Shown: one piece after another, positions 1 through 9,174 of the stretch | Layout: every line of letters starts with the position of its first letter | Numbering within the stretch: the first letter of the stretch is position 1 | Assembly: GCF_000384315.1 (NCBI RefSeq) | Contig: NZ_ARVW01000001.1 | Span: 5,146,157 to 5,210,156 of the forward strand | Length of the DNA: 64,000 nt | Source of the DNA: Amycolatopsis nigrescens CSC17Ta-90 | GTDB lineage: Bacteria > Actinomycetota > Actinomycetes > Mycobacteriales > Pseudonocardiaceae | Direction: 5' to 3' | Translations under genes and position numbers: made by a program | The notes under the pieces: model-generated | The model's database searches: none | Told to the model about the DNA's origin: nothing | What the model saw: the letters and a program-made list of their open reading frames with translations, nothing else

Positions 1-517
1 CGACGACCACCCGCACGTTGCGCAGGTCGAGCAGGGTGGTCGGTTCGTCGCAGACCAGGATCTCCGGCTCGGTGACCAGTACCGAGGCCAGCGCGAGCAT
101 CTGCTTCTGCCCGCCGGAAAGCAGGTGCGCCGGATGGTCGTGGTGCTCGGCGAGCCCGTGCGCGGCAAGGATCTCCGTCGTTCGCCGGTCCACTTCGGAC
201 TTGTCGAAGCCGTGCCTGCTCAGTCCGATCGCGACGTCCTCGGCCACCGTGGGCATGATGATCTGGGTGTCCGCGTCCGGGAACATGAAACCGACCCGGC
301 GGCGGATCCGGTGACCGTGCTTGCGGGTGTCCAGCCCGTCCACCAGCACCCTGCCCCGGCGCGGCAGCACCAGCCCGTTGAACATCCTGGCCAGGGTGGA
401 CTTGCCGGAACCGTTCGCGCCGATGATGCCGATCCGCGGCTCGGCCAGTTCCAGGTCGATGCCGTGCAGCACCGGGTGATCGTCGTAGGAGTGGTGCACC
501 TCCTCGACGGTGATCAC
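1..517 (-). CDS. bioM: Biotin ECF transporter ATP-binding subunit (3' end outside window)
   Basis: ABC ATPase that would power vitamin uptake through the membrane S-component BioY encoded directly upstream. Only the first 172 codons lie in the window. From GTG at 517 the reading frame shows a Walker A GANGSGKST (residues 33-41), the ABC signature LLSGGQKQM (about residue 130) and a Walker B ILVCDEPT followed by TLLDL close to the edge, as in BioM/EcfA proteins. The GTG overlaps the bioY stop as GTGA, so translation is probably coupled. The biotin assignment rests on the neighbour; the ATPase alone could serve another ECF substrate. Confidence 0.88.
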   Translation of the reverse strand, partial: MITVEEVHHSYDDHPVLHGIDLELAEPRIGIIGANGSGKSTLARMFNGLVLPRRGRVLVDGLDTRKHGHRIRRRVGFMFPDADTQIIMPTVAEDVAIGLSRHGFDKSEVDRRTTEILAAHGLAEHHDHPAHLLSGGQKQMLALASVLVTEPEILVCDEPTTLLDLRNVRVVV

Positions 518-1119
518 CCTTCGCCCCGCCGCTTTCCGGCTTCGGGAATCGGGTAGGAGCGGGCCACCCCGGCGGTGATCAACGCGCTGAGCACCACCTT
601 GATCGCGTCGCCCGGCAGGTACTGGGTGGCCGAGACGACGGTGGCGAAGAACCCGCTGTCCACCCGCCATGCGGTGAACGGGATGCCGATCAGGTAGATC
701 GCCACGATGCCGCCCAGCGCGTTCGCCAGCACCAGCCGCGGCACGGTCCTGGACTTCCGCACCAGCAGTCCGATCACGGTCACGCCGAGCAGCCAGCCGA
801 ACAGGTAGCCACCGGACGGCCCGGCGAAGGCCGCGATGCCGCCGCGCCCGCCGGCCAGCAGCGGCAGCCCGGCCGCGACCAGCGCGAGAAAGGCCAGCAC
901 GGCGAGAAAACCGCGTTTGGCGCCGAGGATGCTGCCGGCCAGCATCACGCCGAGGGTCTGCGCGGTGATCGGCACCGCGGCGCCGAACAGCGCGAAGCTG
1001 CCGGGCAGGCCGAGTACCGCGATCAGCGCCGCGAACAGGGCGATCAGGGCCAGGTCGCGGGGCAGCAGCCCGGGGCCTTTCCGGCGGGCTTCGGGTTCGG
1101 GTGTCGCGGACTCAGTCAC
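514..1119 (-). CDS. bioY: Biotin transporter substrate-binding membrane protein BioY
   Basis: Integral membrane S-component that captures biotin and works with the BioM ATPase. The 201-residue length is normal for BioY. After a charged N-terminus of about 20 residues there are several hydrophobic helices, and the family segments PITAQTLGVMLAGSILG (about residues 50-66) and GPSGGYLFGW (about residues 100-109) are present. GTG at 1119 is used. The start overlaps the 3' end of the upstream adenosyltransferase by 8 bases, and the stop overlaps the bioM start by 4, so the three genes probably form one transcript. Confidence 0.93.
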   Translation of the reverse strand: MTESATPEPEARRKGPGLLPRDLALIALFAALIAVLGLPGSFALFGAAVPITAQTLGVMLAGSILGAKRGFLAVLAFLALVAAGLPLLAGGRGGIAAFAGPSGGYLFGWLLGVTVIGLLVRKSRTVPRLVLANALGGIVAIYLIGIPFTAWRVDSGFFATVVSATQYLPGDAIKVVLSALITAGVARSYPIPEAGKRRGEG

Positions 1120-1684
1120 TGCCGCCGGGCTTCCACAGCACGTCGCCGTCCGGGTTGGCCAGCCTGGCCAGGATGAACAGCAGGTCGGACAGCCGGTTCA
1201 GGTATTTCACGGCCAGCGCGTTGGCGCGTTCGCCGTCCGCCTCCACCAGCGCCCAGCCGCTGCGCTCTGCCCGCCTTGCCACCGTGCGGGCCTGGTGCAG
1301 GAAGGCGGCGCCGGTGGTGCCGCCGGGCAGGATGAACGAGGTGAGCTTCGGCAGCCGCTCGTTGAACTCGTCGCACCAGCCTTCGAGGCGCTCGATGTAG
1401 CGCTCGGTGATCCGCAAGGGCTCATACGGAGGGTCGGGTACGACCGGAGCGCACATGTCGGCACCGACGTCGAAGAGATCGTTCTGCACGGCGCGCAGCA
1501 CGCCGCTGATCTCGTCGGTGAGCCCGCCGAGCGCGATCGCCAGCCCGATCACCGAGTTGGCCTCGTCCACGTCGGCGTAGGCGCCCAGCCGCGGATCCGT
1601 CTTCGGCACCCGGGAGCCGTCGCCGAGCGCGGTGGTGCCGGTGTCCCCGACCTTGGTGTAAACGCGATTGATCCGAACGACCAT
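1112..1684 (-). CDS. pduO: PduO-type cob(I)alamin adenosyltransferase
   Basis: Transfers the adenosyl group of ATP to Co(I) cobalamin, making coenzyme B12. The N-terminal TKVGDTGTT motif (residues 10-18) is the ATP-binding signature of the PduO family, followed by the ADVDEANS motif (about residues 37-44); 190 residues is the usual length. The start is ATG at 1684, with a TAGACT -10 box 7 bases upstream (1692-1697), suggesting a leaderless transcript in addition to read-through from the M16 gene. It sits next to murA as in mycobacteria, and the B12-dependent mutase meaA is about 4 kb away, a likely user of the cofactor. Confidence 0.92.
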   Translation of the reverse strand: MVVRINRVYTKVGDTGTTALGDGSRVPKTDPRLGAYADVDEANSVIGLAIALGGLTDEISGVLRAVQNDLFDVGADMCAPVVPDPPYEPLRITERYIERLEGWCDEFNERLPKLTSFILPGGTTGAAFLHQARTVARRAERSGWALVEADGERANALAVKYLNRLSDLLFILARLANPDGDVLWKPGGSD

Positions 1685-1694
1685 GGGGCGGAGT

Positions 1695-3233
1695 CTACGG
1701 CCGGTCGTTTCCGCTACCGGCGGGTTCGATCAGGCGCATCGGTTCAGGTGTCCGGAAGCACAGCGCGGGCTCGATCCGCTGCCGCACCTCGCGCACCAGC
1801 GCGCGGCCACCACGCCAGTCCGCGGCCCGCAGCGCGATCGAGCCGCCGTGCGTGGTGTACAGGTGCAGGATCGGCTCGTCCGCGTGCTCCTCGGTCTCCA
1901 GGCCCACTCCGGCGAGATCGTCGAACCGGACCACGGCGACCGGAATGTCGCTTTCGCTGGAGTACGAGGTCAGCCCCTCCGGCCCGGACACCAGCCGGTA
2001 GCCCTTGGGCACCGAGGAACCGAACAGGCTGCGCTTGACCGGTTTCCCGGTCACCGGCGGCACCGGGAAGCCGGACAGTTCCGTCAGCCCGGCAGGCGGC
2101 CGTTCACCGGGAGTGCAGAGGACCAGGTTGCCTGCCAGCTCGCTGGCCGCTGCGGCGACGTCCTCGGCGCGCAGCCCGCGCAGCACGCTGAGCTGGTGCT
2201 CGGTGACGGACGGCCAGCCGGTCAGCTCGGCCATGGCCGCGTCCACGGCGGTGTACTCGGCGAACTCCGGCTCCTCCAGCCCCTCGGCCAGGCTCGCCCG
2301 GTCGTCGGCCAGCTCGTCCGCGGTGGGCCCGGTGCGGCCGAGATCGGCCAGCACCGACTGGATCACCTCCGCCGCGCGCCCGGCGTCGGCGTCCGGCAGG
2401 TCGGTGCCGAACCCGGCGACCGCGAGCTCCGGACCGACCAGCTGGAAGTCGCTCACCACCTGGTAGACCAGCCCGTCGCGGTGCCTGAGCTGCTCGGTCA
2501 GCCGGTTCTCCAGCACGTTCAGCGCGCAGGCCATGGCAGGGCCCCAGCGCACCAGCGCGCAGCCGAGCACCCCGTTCGGCACCGCTGTCCAGGCCGGGGT
2601 CAGCAGCTCGAACGGCGTCACCCGCGGCGGGGTGCCGCGCGGGCCGTCCGGCAGCGGCAGCCGGAGCCCGTGCGGCGGGGGACCGGAGAGCACCAGCGCC
2701 GCGTTGCCGCGGTGGAACCAGCGGGCCGCCCAGGCGCGCACCCGGTCCGCGTCCGCGGTCACCGGGGCGAGCTGGATGTTGCCGAGCAGGCCGTACGCCT
2801 GGTTGCCGAACCACAGCGTGGACGGCAGCCACTCCACGATGGACGGGCCGCCGTTGTCGCGTTCCTCCGCGGTGACCACCCCGCGCTCCAGGTCCAGCGA
2901 ACCGGTGTCCAGGTCGGTCAGTGCCGCGCAGAGGCGGGCGAGGTGGTCGATCACCGTGCCCGGGTTGCTGGCCACTTCGAAGCTGGTGTTCAGCACGCCG
3001 GTGGCGGCGTTGTTCTCGTAGCGCTCGGTGCTCACCGCGCGCATCACGAGATGTTCTACGAGGTGGGTGATTCCGTAGTCCAGAAAGCCTTCGCCGGCCT
3101 GGCCGACGCCGAAGATCAGGCTGGCCTTGAGTCGTCCCGGCCGGTGGTTCCAGAACACCGGCACCCCGTCCACTTCGGTGCGGTTTACCTCCGGGAGCGT
3201 GTAGCTCGCGTCGCCGGCTTCGGTCAGCGTCAT
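1695..3233 (-). CDS. M16-family zinc metallopeptidase-like protein
   Basis: 512-residue protein of the pitrilysin/insulinase group. The inverted zinc motif HLVEH lies at residues 57-61, and acidic residues that could give the third zinc ligand follow about 63-73 residues later (E123/E124, E134), slightly short of the usual spacing. The start is ATG at 3233, preceded by GAGG about 8 bases upstream; the frame stays open upstream, antisense to murA, but that extension has no homologue-like content. It ends 10 bases before the adenosyltransferase start and may be co-transcribed with it. The substrate is unknown; a processing peptidase role is inference. Confidence 0.75.
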   Translation of the reverse strand: MTLTEAGDASYTLPEVNRTEVDGVPVFWNHRPGRLKASLIFGVGQAGEGFLDYGITHLVEHLVMRAVSTERYENNAATGVLNTSFEVASNPGTVIDHLARLCAALTDLDTGSLDLERGVVTAEERDNGGPSIVEWLPSTLWFGNQAYGLLGNIQLAPVTADADRVRAWAARWFHRGNAALVLSGPPPHGLRLPLPDGPRGTPPRVTPFELLTPAWTAVPNGVLGCALVRWGPAMACALNVLENRLTEQLRHRDGLVYQVVSDFQLVGPELAVAGFGTDLPDADAGRAAEVIQSVLADLGRTGPTADELADDRASLAEGLEEPEFAEYTAVDAAMAELTGWPSVTEHQLSVLRGLRAEDVAAAASELAGNLVLCTPGERPPAGLTELSGFPVPPVTGKPVKRSLFGSSVPKGYRLVSGPEGLTSYSSESDIPVAVVRFDDLAGVGLETEEHADEPILHLYTTHGGSIALRAADWRGGRALVREVRQRIEPALCFRTPEPMRLIEPAGSGNDRP

Positions 3234-3396
3234 CTTGTCCTCGGCAGAGTCGTAGCCGCTCGAAAGGTCGCGGCCGCCACCTGCCCATCGCCGCGAACCT
3301 CCTTTGCGTTTCACACTTTTGCCGGATTGTGGCCGGTCAGGGCGAGGACATCCCCCAGCGTGGGTGCGCCTTCGACGGGGGGCATGATGGGCCACC

Positions 3397-4671
3397 ATGA
3401 GTGAGCACTTCGACGTGCATGGCGGCGGGCGACTGGTCGGCGAGGTCGACGTCGTAGGGGCCAAGAACAGCGTCCTCAAGCTGATGGCGGCCGCGCTGCT
3501 GGCCGAGGGCACCACCACCATCACCAACTGCCCGCAGATCCTGGACGTCCCGTTGATGGGTGACGTGCTGCGCAGCGTGGGCTGTGAAGTCGAGATCGAC
3601 GGCGACACCGCGCGGATCACCACCCCCGCCGAGCTGTCCCACCGCGCCGACTCGCCGGCGATGGGCAAGCTGCGCGCGTCGGTCTGCGTGCTGGGTCCGC
3701 TGATGGGGCGGCTGAAGCAGGCCGTGGTGGCGCTGCCCGGTGGCGACGCGATCGGCTCGCGGCCGCTGGACATGCACCAGAACGGGCTGCGCAAGCTGGG
3801 CGCGACCAGCATGATCGAGCACGGCTGCGTGGTGGCCAAGTCCGACGGGCTGCACGGCGCGCAGATCTGGCTGGACTTCCCGAGCGTGGGCGCGACCGAG
3901 AACATCCTGATGGCGGCGGTGCTCGCGGAGGGCACCACGGTGATCGACAACGCGGCGCGCGAGCCGGAGATCATCGATATCTGCATGATGCTCAACGAGA
4001 TGGGTGCCAAGGTCGAAGGCGCCGGCACCTCCACGCTGACCGTGCACGGCGTGGACGAGCTGCACCCGACCGAGCACCGGGTGATCGGCGACCGGATCGT
4101 CGGCGCCACCTGGGCCTTCGCCGCGGCGATGACCCGTGGTGACCTGACCGTGCGCGGGGTGAACCCGCATCACCTCGACCTGGTGCTGGAGAAGCTGCGG
4201 CTGGCCGGCGCGGAGGTGACCACCTTCGACGACAAGGGTTTCCGGGTGGTGCAGCAGGAGCGGCCGGAGTCGGTGGACTTCGTGACGCTGCCCTACCCCG
4301 GGTTCGCCACCGACCTGCAGCCGTTCGCGGTGGCGCTGTCCGCGGTCTCGCGGGGTACGTCGATGATCACCGAGAACGTGTACGAGGCGCGGTTCCGGTT
4401 CATCGAGGAGATGGTCCGGCTCGGAGGCGACGCCAGGACCGACGGTCACCACGCGGTGGTGCGCGGGGTGGAACGGCTCTCCAGCGCGCCGGTGTGGGCG
4501 TCGGACATCAGGGCCGGGGCCGGGCTGGTGCTGGCCGGGCTGTGCGCGGACGGGGTCACCGAGGTGTGGGACGTGTTCCACATCGACCGCGGCTACCCGC
4601 ACTTCGTGGAGAACCTCAACCGCCTCGGCGCGCGCATCGAGCGGGTCAAGACCGAGCCCGACCGCTCCTGA
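3397..4671 (+). CDS. murA: UDP-N-acetylglucosamine 1-carboxyvinyltransferase MurA (Asp117 form)
   Basis: First committed step of peptidoglycan synthesis: transfers enolpyruvate from PEP to UDP-GlcNAc in the cytoplasm. The length of 424 residues and the segments [18 protein letters not shown] (21-38) and the C-terminal [10 protein letters not shown] are typical. In the catalytic loop [11 protein letters not shown], residue 117 is Asp (codon 3745-3747) where fosfomycin-sensitive enzymes have Cys; M. tuberculosis MurA also has Asp117. ATG at 3397 follows a CATGAT -10-like box by 8 bases. The gene is monocistronic here, convergent with the LysE gene 8 bases downstream. Confidence 0.97.
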   Translation: MSEHFDVHGGGRLVGEVDVVGAKNSVLKLMAAALLAEGTTTITNCPQILDVPLMGDVLRSVGCEVEIDGDTARITTPAELSHRADSPAMGKLRASVCVLGPLMGRLKQAVVALPGGDAIGSRPLDMHQNGLRKLGATSMIEHGCVVAKSDGLHGAQIWLDFPSVGATENILMAAVLAEGTTVIDNAAREPEIIDICMMLNEMGAKVEGAGTSTLTVHGVDELHPTEHRVIGDRIVGATWAFAAAMTRGDLTVRGVNPHHLDLVLEKLRLAGAEVTTFDDKGFRVVQQERPESVDFVTLPYPGFATDLQPFAVALSAVSRGTSMITENVYEARFRFIEEMVRLGGDARTDGHHAVVRGVERLSSAPVWASDIRAGAGLVLAGLCADGVTEVWDVFHIDRGYPHFVENLNRLGARIERVKTEPDRS

Positions 4672-4679
4672 CCCGGCGG

Positions 4680-5303
4680 CTAGGACTCGGTGGCGAGTGC
4701 GACGCCGAAGCCGATCAGCGCGGTGCCGGTGACGGCGTCCAGTGCGCGCCGGACCTTCCGCCGCTTCAGCCACACCCTGACCTTGTGCACGAAGAACATC
4801 AGCACCAGCAGCCAGAGTCCACCCAGCACGGCGACGGTGTACGCGAGCAGCAGCGCCTCCCAGGTGCTGGTCCGGCCGGGGTCGAGGAACTGCGGTAGCA
4901 CGGAGAGGTACAGCGCGAGCACCTTCGGGTTGGTCATGTTGGACAGGAATCCTTCGCGCCAGCGGCGGAATCCGCTGGTCCTGGCGCCGATGTCGTCGGT
5001 GGCTCGGTAGTCGCCACGCCACGCCCCGCGCAGCGCCTGGAAGCCCAGGTAGCAGAGGTAGACGACGCCGGCCCAGCGCAGCGTCTGGAACAGCGGCTGC
5101 GAGTGCACGATCAGGGTGCCGAGACCGAGCGCGACCGCGGTGCCCTGCACCAGGTTGCCCATGGTGACCCCGGCGGTCGCGAGCAGCCCGCCCCTGGTCC
5201 CGCCGGCGAGCGAGTTCTTCAGCATCACCATGGTGTCCGGTCCGGGCGCGAGTACGACGAGTACGACGAAGACCAGGTAGCTGGCGTAAGAACTCCATGT
5301 CAC
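4680..5303 (-). CDS. LysE family translocator (amino-acid exporter)
   Basis: Predicted six-helix inner-membrane exporter of the LysE/RhtB family. The N-terminal hydrophobic helix leads into the family motif APGPDT, followed by GTRGGLLATAGVTMGN. I chose GTG at 5303, giving 207 residues beginning VTWSSYASY, because a TACCGT -10 box lies exactly 6 bases upstream (leaderless pattern); an in-frame GTG at 5333 would add ten residues that do not look family-like. The substrate cannot be read from sequence. It is convergent with murA. Confidence 0.85.
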   Translation of the reverse strand: MTWSSYASYLVFVVLVVLAPGPDTMVMLKNSLAGGTRGGLLATAGVTMGNLVQGTAVALGLGTLIVHSQPLFQTLRWAGVVYLCYLGFQALRGAWRGDYRATDDIGARTSGFRRWREGFLSNMTNPKVLALYLSVLPQFLDPGRTSTWEALLLAYTVAVLGGLWLLVLMFFVHKVRVWLKRRKVRRALDAVTGTALIGFGVALATES

Positions 5304-5411
5304 GGCTGCACGGTAACGCCCGGCCGGACTCACACGGAAGTGGCGGATTCCACTCGGTGGCTGAAGTTACTGGCTAGTACAATCGACAGGTCGTCCACCG
5401 GGAGGTTCACC

Positions 5412-7433
5412 GTGCCCTATCCAACGGACCGAGAGCGCGATCGCCCGTGGGTGATGCGCACCTACGCGGGGCACTCCTCGGCCGCTGCTTCGAACGAGCT
5501 CTACCGCCGGAATCTCGCCAAGGGGCAGACCGGCCTGTCGGTCGCCTTCGACCTGCCCACGCAGACCGGTTACGACGCCGACCACAAGCTGTCCAAGGGC
5601 GAGGTCGGCAAGGTCGGCGTGCCGATCGCGCACATCGGTGACATGCGCCGGCTGTTCGAGGGCATCCCGCTGGCCGAGGCGAACACCTCGATGACCATCA
5701 ACGCGCCGGCGATGTGGCTGCTGGCGCTTTACGTGACGGTCGCGGAGGAACAGGCCAAGGCTGAAAACCGGGATGTGGACGAGGTGCTGGCCAAGCTGAC
5801 CGGCACCACCCAGAACGACATCATCAAGGAGTACCTGTCCCGCGGCACGTACATCTTCCCGCCGGGACCGAGCCTGCGGCTGATCACCGACATGATCGCC
5901 TGGACCGTGCACCACGTGCCGAAGTGGAACCCGATCAACATCTGCAGCTACCACCTGCAGGAGGCGGGCGCGACGCCGACGCAGGAGGTGGCCTACGCGC
6001 TGTGCACCGCGATCGCGGTACTGGACGCGGTGCGCGACTCCGGCCAGGTCGCCGAGGCCGACATGGCGCGGGTGGTCGCCAGGATCTCCTTCTTCGTCAA
6101 CGCCGGCGTGCGGTTCGTCGAGGAGATGTCCAAGATGCGCGCGTTCACCGCGCTGTGGGACGAGCTCACCCGCGACCGGTACGGCGTCACCGACGCCAAG
6201 GCGCGACGGCTGCGCTACGGCGTCCAGGTGAACTCGCTCGGCCTGACCGAGGCGCAGCCGGAGAACAACGTGCAGCGCATCGTGCTGGAGATGCTCGCGG
6301 TCTCGCTGTCCAGGGGAGCCAGGGCCCGTGCGATCCAGCTGCCCGCCTGGAACGAGGCGCTCGGCCTGCCCCGGCCGTGGGACCAGCAGTGGGCGCTGCG
6401 CATGCAGCAGGTGCTCGCGTACGAGACGGATCTCCTGGAGTACGAGGATATTTTCGATGGATCCCGGGTGATCGAGTCCAAAGTGGACGAGATCATCACC
6501 GGTGCCCGCGAGGAGATCTCGCGGGTGCAGGAGATGGGCGGCGCGGTGGTCGCGGTGGAGAACGGCTACATGAAGTCGCAGCTGGTCTCCTCGCTCGTCG
6601 AATACCGGCGTGGCATGGAGGACGGCGACCGGATCCTGGTCGGGGTCAACAAGTTCGACACCACCGAGCCGAGCCCGCTGCAGGCCGAGGGCGCGAAAGC
6701 GATCGAGACGGTCGACCCGGCGGTGGAAAAGGAAGCCGTGGCGGCGGTCGAACAGTGGCGCGAGAGCCGGGACAACGCGGCGGTGGAAAAATCGCTGACG
6801 AACCTGCGTGCGGTTGCGAAAACCACTGACAACCTGTTCGAGGCCACGCTGTCCTGCGCGCGGGCCGGGGTCACCACGGGTGAGTGGGCCGGCGCGCTGC
6901 GCGAGGAGTTCGGCGAATACCGCGCGCCGACCGGGGTTTCCGCCGGGGCCAATTCCGGGGACGTCGGGGTTGAGTTGACCCGCGTCCGTGAACGAGTGAA
7001 GGCCACCAACGACGAACTCGGCGAGCGGCTGCGGATCCTGGTCGGCAAACCCGGGCTGGACGGCCATTCGAACGGTGCCGAGCAGGTTGCCGTGCGTGCC
7101 CGTGACGCCGGTTTCGAGGTGATCTACCAGGGCATCCGGCTCACTCCGGAACAGATCGTGGCGGCCGCGGTACAGGAAGGCGTGCACGTGGTCGGGCTTT
7201 CCGTGCTCTCCGGTTCGCACCTCGAAGTGGTGCCGGAAGTGGTGGACGGGCTGCGGGCGGCCGGCGCCGGGGACATCCCGGTGATCGTCGGCGGAATCGT
7301 GCCGCCGGACGACGAGAAACTGCTGCTGGAACGCGGAATCGCGCGGGTGTTCACGCCAAAGGACTACGAGCTGACCGAGATCATGGACGAGATCGTCACG
7401 GTGATCCGGGAAACGCACGGCCTCATGTCATAA
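5412..7433 (+). CDS. meaA: Ethylmalonyl-CoA mutase / MeaA, B12-dependent
   Basis: Coenzyme B12-dependent carbon-skeleton mutase that converts (2R)-ethylmalonyl-CoA to methylsuccinyl-CoA in the ethylmalonyl-CoA pathway. 673 residues in one chain: an N-terminal acyl-CoA mutase barrel (RPWVMRTYAGHSSAAASNELY, then SVAFDLPTQTGYD) and a C-terminal cobalamin domain with the lower-ligand motif D550-x-H552-x-x-G555 in LDGHSNG and the later GLSVLSGSH. GTG at 5412 is preceded by GGAGG, 7 bases upstream. The single-chain form and the pairing of features match MeaA rather than two-subunit methylmalonyl-CoA mutase; exact substrate is by family. The nearby adenosyltransferase could supply the cofactor. Confidence 0.92.
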   Translation: MPYPTDRERDRPWVMRTYAGHSSAAASNELYRRNLAKGQTGLSVAFDLPTQTGYDADHKLSKGEVGKVGVPIAHIGDMRRLFEGIPLAEANTSMTINAPAMWLLALYVTVAEEQAKAENRDVDEVLAKLTGTTQNDIIKEYLSRGTYIFPPGPSLRLITDMIAWTVHHVPKWNPINICSYHLQEAGATPTQEVAYALCTAIAVLDAVRDSGQVAEADMARVVARISFFVNAGVRFVEEMSKMRAFTALWDELTRDRYGVTDAKARRLRYGVQVNSLGLTEAQPENNVQRIVLEMLAVSLSRGARARAIQLPAWNEALGLPRPWDQQWALRMQQVLAYETDLLEYEDIFDGSRVIESKVDEIITGAREEISRVQEMGGAVVAVENGYMKSQLVSSLVEYRRGMEDGDRILVGVNKFDTTEPSPLQAEGAKAIETVDPAVEKEAVAAVEQWRESRDNAAVEKSLTNLRAVAKTTDNLFEATLSCARAGVTTGEWAGALREEFGEYRAPTGVSAGANSGDVGVELTRVRERVKATNDELGERLRILVGKPGLDGHSNGAEQVAVRARDAGFEVIYQGIRLTPEQIVAAAVQEGVHVVGLSVLSGSHLEVVPEVVDGLRAAGAGDIPVIVGGIVPPDDEKLLLERGIARVFTPKDYELTEIMDEIVTVIRETHGLMS

Positions 7434-7490
7434 AGGGCTTTGTAAGTGTCTCTTTCCGGTAACGGTGCGTAGCTAATTCACCAACTTCCT

Positions 7491-7519
7491 TTGACCCGAT
7501 CGGGTGCGCCGCCTACGTT
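7491..7519 (+). promoter_or_regulatory. Promoter with embedded palindrome upstream of ehuB
   Basis: TTGACC (7491-7496) and TACGTT (7514-7519) are separated by exactly 17 bases, a vegetative sigma-type promoter about 35 bases before the ehuB start. A perfect 12-bp palindrome ACCCGATCGGGT (7494-7505) overlaps the -35 box and the start of the spacer, where a dimeric repressor would block polymerase. The regulator is not identified; no regulator gene lies next to the operon. Confidence 0.6.
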
Positions 7520-7553
7520 CGGTGATCTACAGAAACCGGATGAAGGGTCAGTG

Positions 7554-8438
7554 ATGGCGCAGGCTGGTTGGACTCGACGGGACTTTTTCAGGCGCTCGGC
7601 GGCAATGGGAGCGGTCGCGATCGGAGGTCCGGCCCTGCTGTCGGCATGTGCAAGCAGTGACGACACCACTACGTTCGCCGGCGCCAAAGCGTCCAAGAAG
7701 ATCAAAGTCGGTTTCGGGAACGAGGCACCCTACGGGTTCACCGACGCGAGCGGAAAGCTGACCGGCGCGGAGCCCGAGGTGGCCCGCGTGGTGCTCAAGG
7801 CGATGGGCATCGACGAGATGGAGGCCGTGCCTTCGGACTTCGGCCAGCTGATTCCGGGGCTGCAGGCGAAGAAGTTCGCCTTCGTCGCGGCCGGCATGTC
7901 CATCCGGCCGGACCGCTGCGAGACCGCGGCCTTCTCCGCGCCGGAGTTCAAGGTCGCCTCCTCCTTCCTGGTGCCGAAGGGAAATCCGCAGGGCATCAGG
8001 CGGTTCGAGGACATCAGCGGCAAGGACGTCAAGATCGCGGTGCTCAGCGGGGCGGTGGAAAAGGGTTACGCCGAAGAGGTCGGGGTGCCCGCGGACAAGA
8101 TCGTCACCCTGGACAACCAGGACAACATCCTGCGTCAGGTGCAGGACGGCCGCGTTTACGGCGCGGCACTGCTGGACATCACCAGCCGCTGGCTGCTCAA
8201 GCAGAACCCGGGCGCCCCGCTGGAGGCGACGGAATCCTTCCAGGGCAGCAAGAAGGCGCCGGACGTCGGTGCCTTCACCTTCCGCAAGGAGGACACCGAA
8301 TTCATCAACGCGTTCAACGCGGAGCTGAAGAAGGTGAAGGAAAGCGGTGAGTGGCTGCGGATCGTCACCCCCTTCGGCTTCAGCGAGGCCAACGCACCGG
8401 GCCCCGAGCTGACCACCGAAGCGCTCTGCAAGGGCTGA
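7554..8438 (+). CDS. ehuB: Ectoine/hydroxyectoine ABC transporter substrate-binding lipoprotein EhuB
   Basis: Extracytoplasmic solute-binding protein that captures ectoine-type compatible solutes for the EhuC/EhuD permease. 294 residues. The N-terminus has a twin-arginine motif TRRDFF (7-12) and a lipobox LLSAC with Cys32, so it is probably exported folded by Tat and lipid-anchored. The body is an SBP family 3 fold (VGFGNEAPYGFTD, then MSIRPDRCETAAFS). ATG at 7554 is chosen; GTG at 7551 is also possible, with a GAAGGG ribosome site upstream. First gene of ehuBCDA. The ectoine assignment is from family resemblance and gene order, not from ligand residues I could check. Confidence 0.87.
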   Translation: MAQAGWTRRDFFRRSAAMGAVAIGGPALLSACASSDDTTTFAGAKASKKIKVGFGNEAPYGFTDASGKLTGAEPEVARVVLKAMGIDEMEAVPSDFGQLIPGLQAKKFAFVAAGMSIRPDRCETAAFSAPEFKVASSFLVPKGNPQGIRRFEDISGKDVKIAVLSGAVEKGYAEEVGVPADKIVTLDNQDNILRQVQDGRVYGAALLDITSRWLLKQNPGAPLEATESFQGSKKAPDVGAFTFRKEDTEFINAFNAELKKVKESGEWLRIVTPFGFSEANAPGPELTTEALCKG

Positions 8439-8463
8439 GCGCACTCGGACGGCGGAGGATCCC

Positions 8464-9174
8464 GTGTTCGACAACTTCCCGATCATCTTGCCCAGGCTGC
8501 TCGAAGGCCTGCCCTACACCGTCATCGCGACCGCCGGCGGCATCGCGCTGACCATCGTGATGTCGCTGGTCGCCGGTCTCGCGCTGCTGTCCCCGTCGCG
8601 GGTGGTGCGCGGTATCTCGCGGGTCTACGTGGAGGGCTTCCGCGGAACGTCCGAAGTGGTCCAGCTGTTCTGGATCTACTTCGTGCTGCCGATCCTGGTC
8701 GGCCTGGAGCTGCTGCCGCTGACCGCCGGGATACTGGTGCTCGGGCTCAACCACGGCGCATACGGCGCCGAGGTGGTCCGCGGCGCGGTGCAGTCCGTGC
8801 CCCGCGCGCAGTTCGAGGGCGCGATCGCGCTGAACCTGACGCCGGCGCAGCGGATGCGGCGGGTGATCCTGCCGCAGGCGGTGGTGGAGATGCTGCCGTC
8901 CTTCAACAACCTGTTCATCCAACTGCTCAAGAGCACCGCGATCCTGTTCTTCATCGAGGTGCCGGAGATCTTCAAGCAGGGTGAGATCCTGCGCCCGCAG
9001 TTCGGCGACGACATCGGCCTGATCTACCTGATCGAGCTGGTGCTCTACCTGCTGCTGGCGATCGTGATCACGGTGACCATGCGCTGGCTGGAGAAGCTGG
9101 CCAGCCGCCGGGTCGGCCGGACCGCGGTGAGCCGGACCAGCGCGCTGGCCAAGGTGACCGGAGGCGGGATCTGA
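8464..9174 (+). CDS. ehuC: Ectoine/hydroxyectoine ABC transporter permease EhuC
   Basis: Inner-membrane permease subunit of the ectoine importer. 236 residues with about five hydrophobic helices and the polar amino-acid-type permease motif ALNLTPAQRMRRVILPQA (the EAA loop that contacts the ATPase) at about residues 121-138. GTG at 8464 follows GGAGG by 6 bases. It lies 25 bases after ehuB, and its TGA overlaps the ehuD ATG as TGATG, so the permease pair should be made in equal amounts. Confidence 0.87.
   Translation: MFDNFPIILPRLLEGLPYTVIATAGGIALTIVMSLVAGLALLSPSRVVRGISRVYVEGFRGTSEVVQLFWIYFVLPILVGLELLPLTAGILVLGLNHGAYGAEVVRGAVQSVPRAQFEGAIALNLTPAQRMRRVILPQAVVEMLPSFNNLFIQLLKSTAILFFIEVPEIFKQGEILRPQFGDDIGLIYLIELVLYLLLAIVITVTMRWLEKLASRRVGRTAVSRTSALAKVTGGGI

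Noticed and set aside
3234..4109. N-terminal extension of the M16 peptidase antisense to murA
   Set aside because: No homologue-like content, overlaps murA completely, and a well placed start with ribosome site exists at 3233.
5367..7418. 683-codon open frame opposite meaA, and similar long frames opposite ctaD (41379-43151), the HCDH gene and others
   Set aside because: They are shadows produced by high GC in the opposite codon frame; protein composition is Arg/His/Gly-biased without motifs, and the sense strand has a recognised family.
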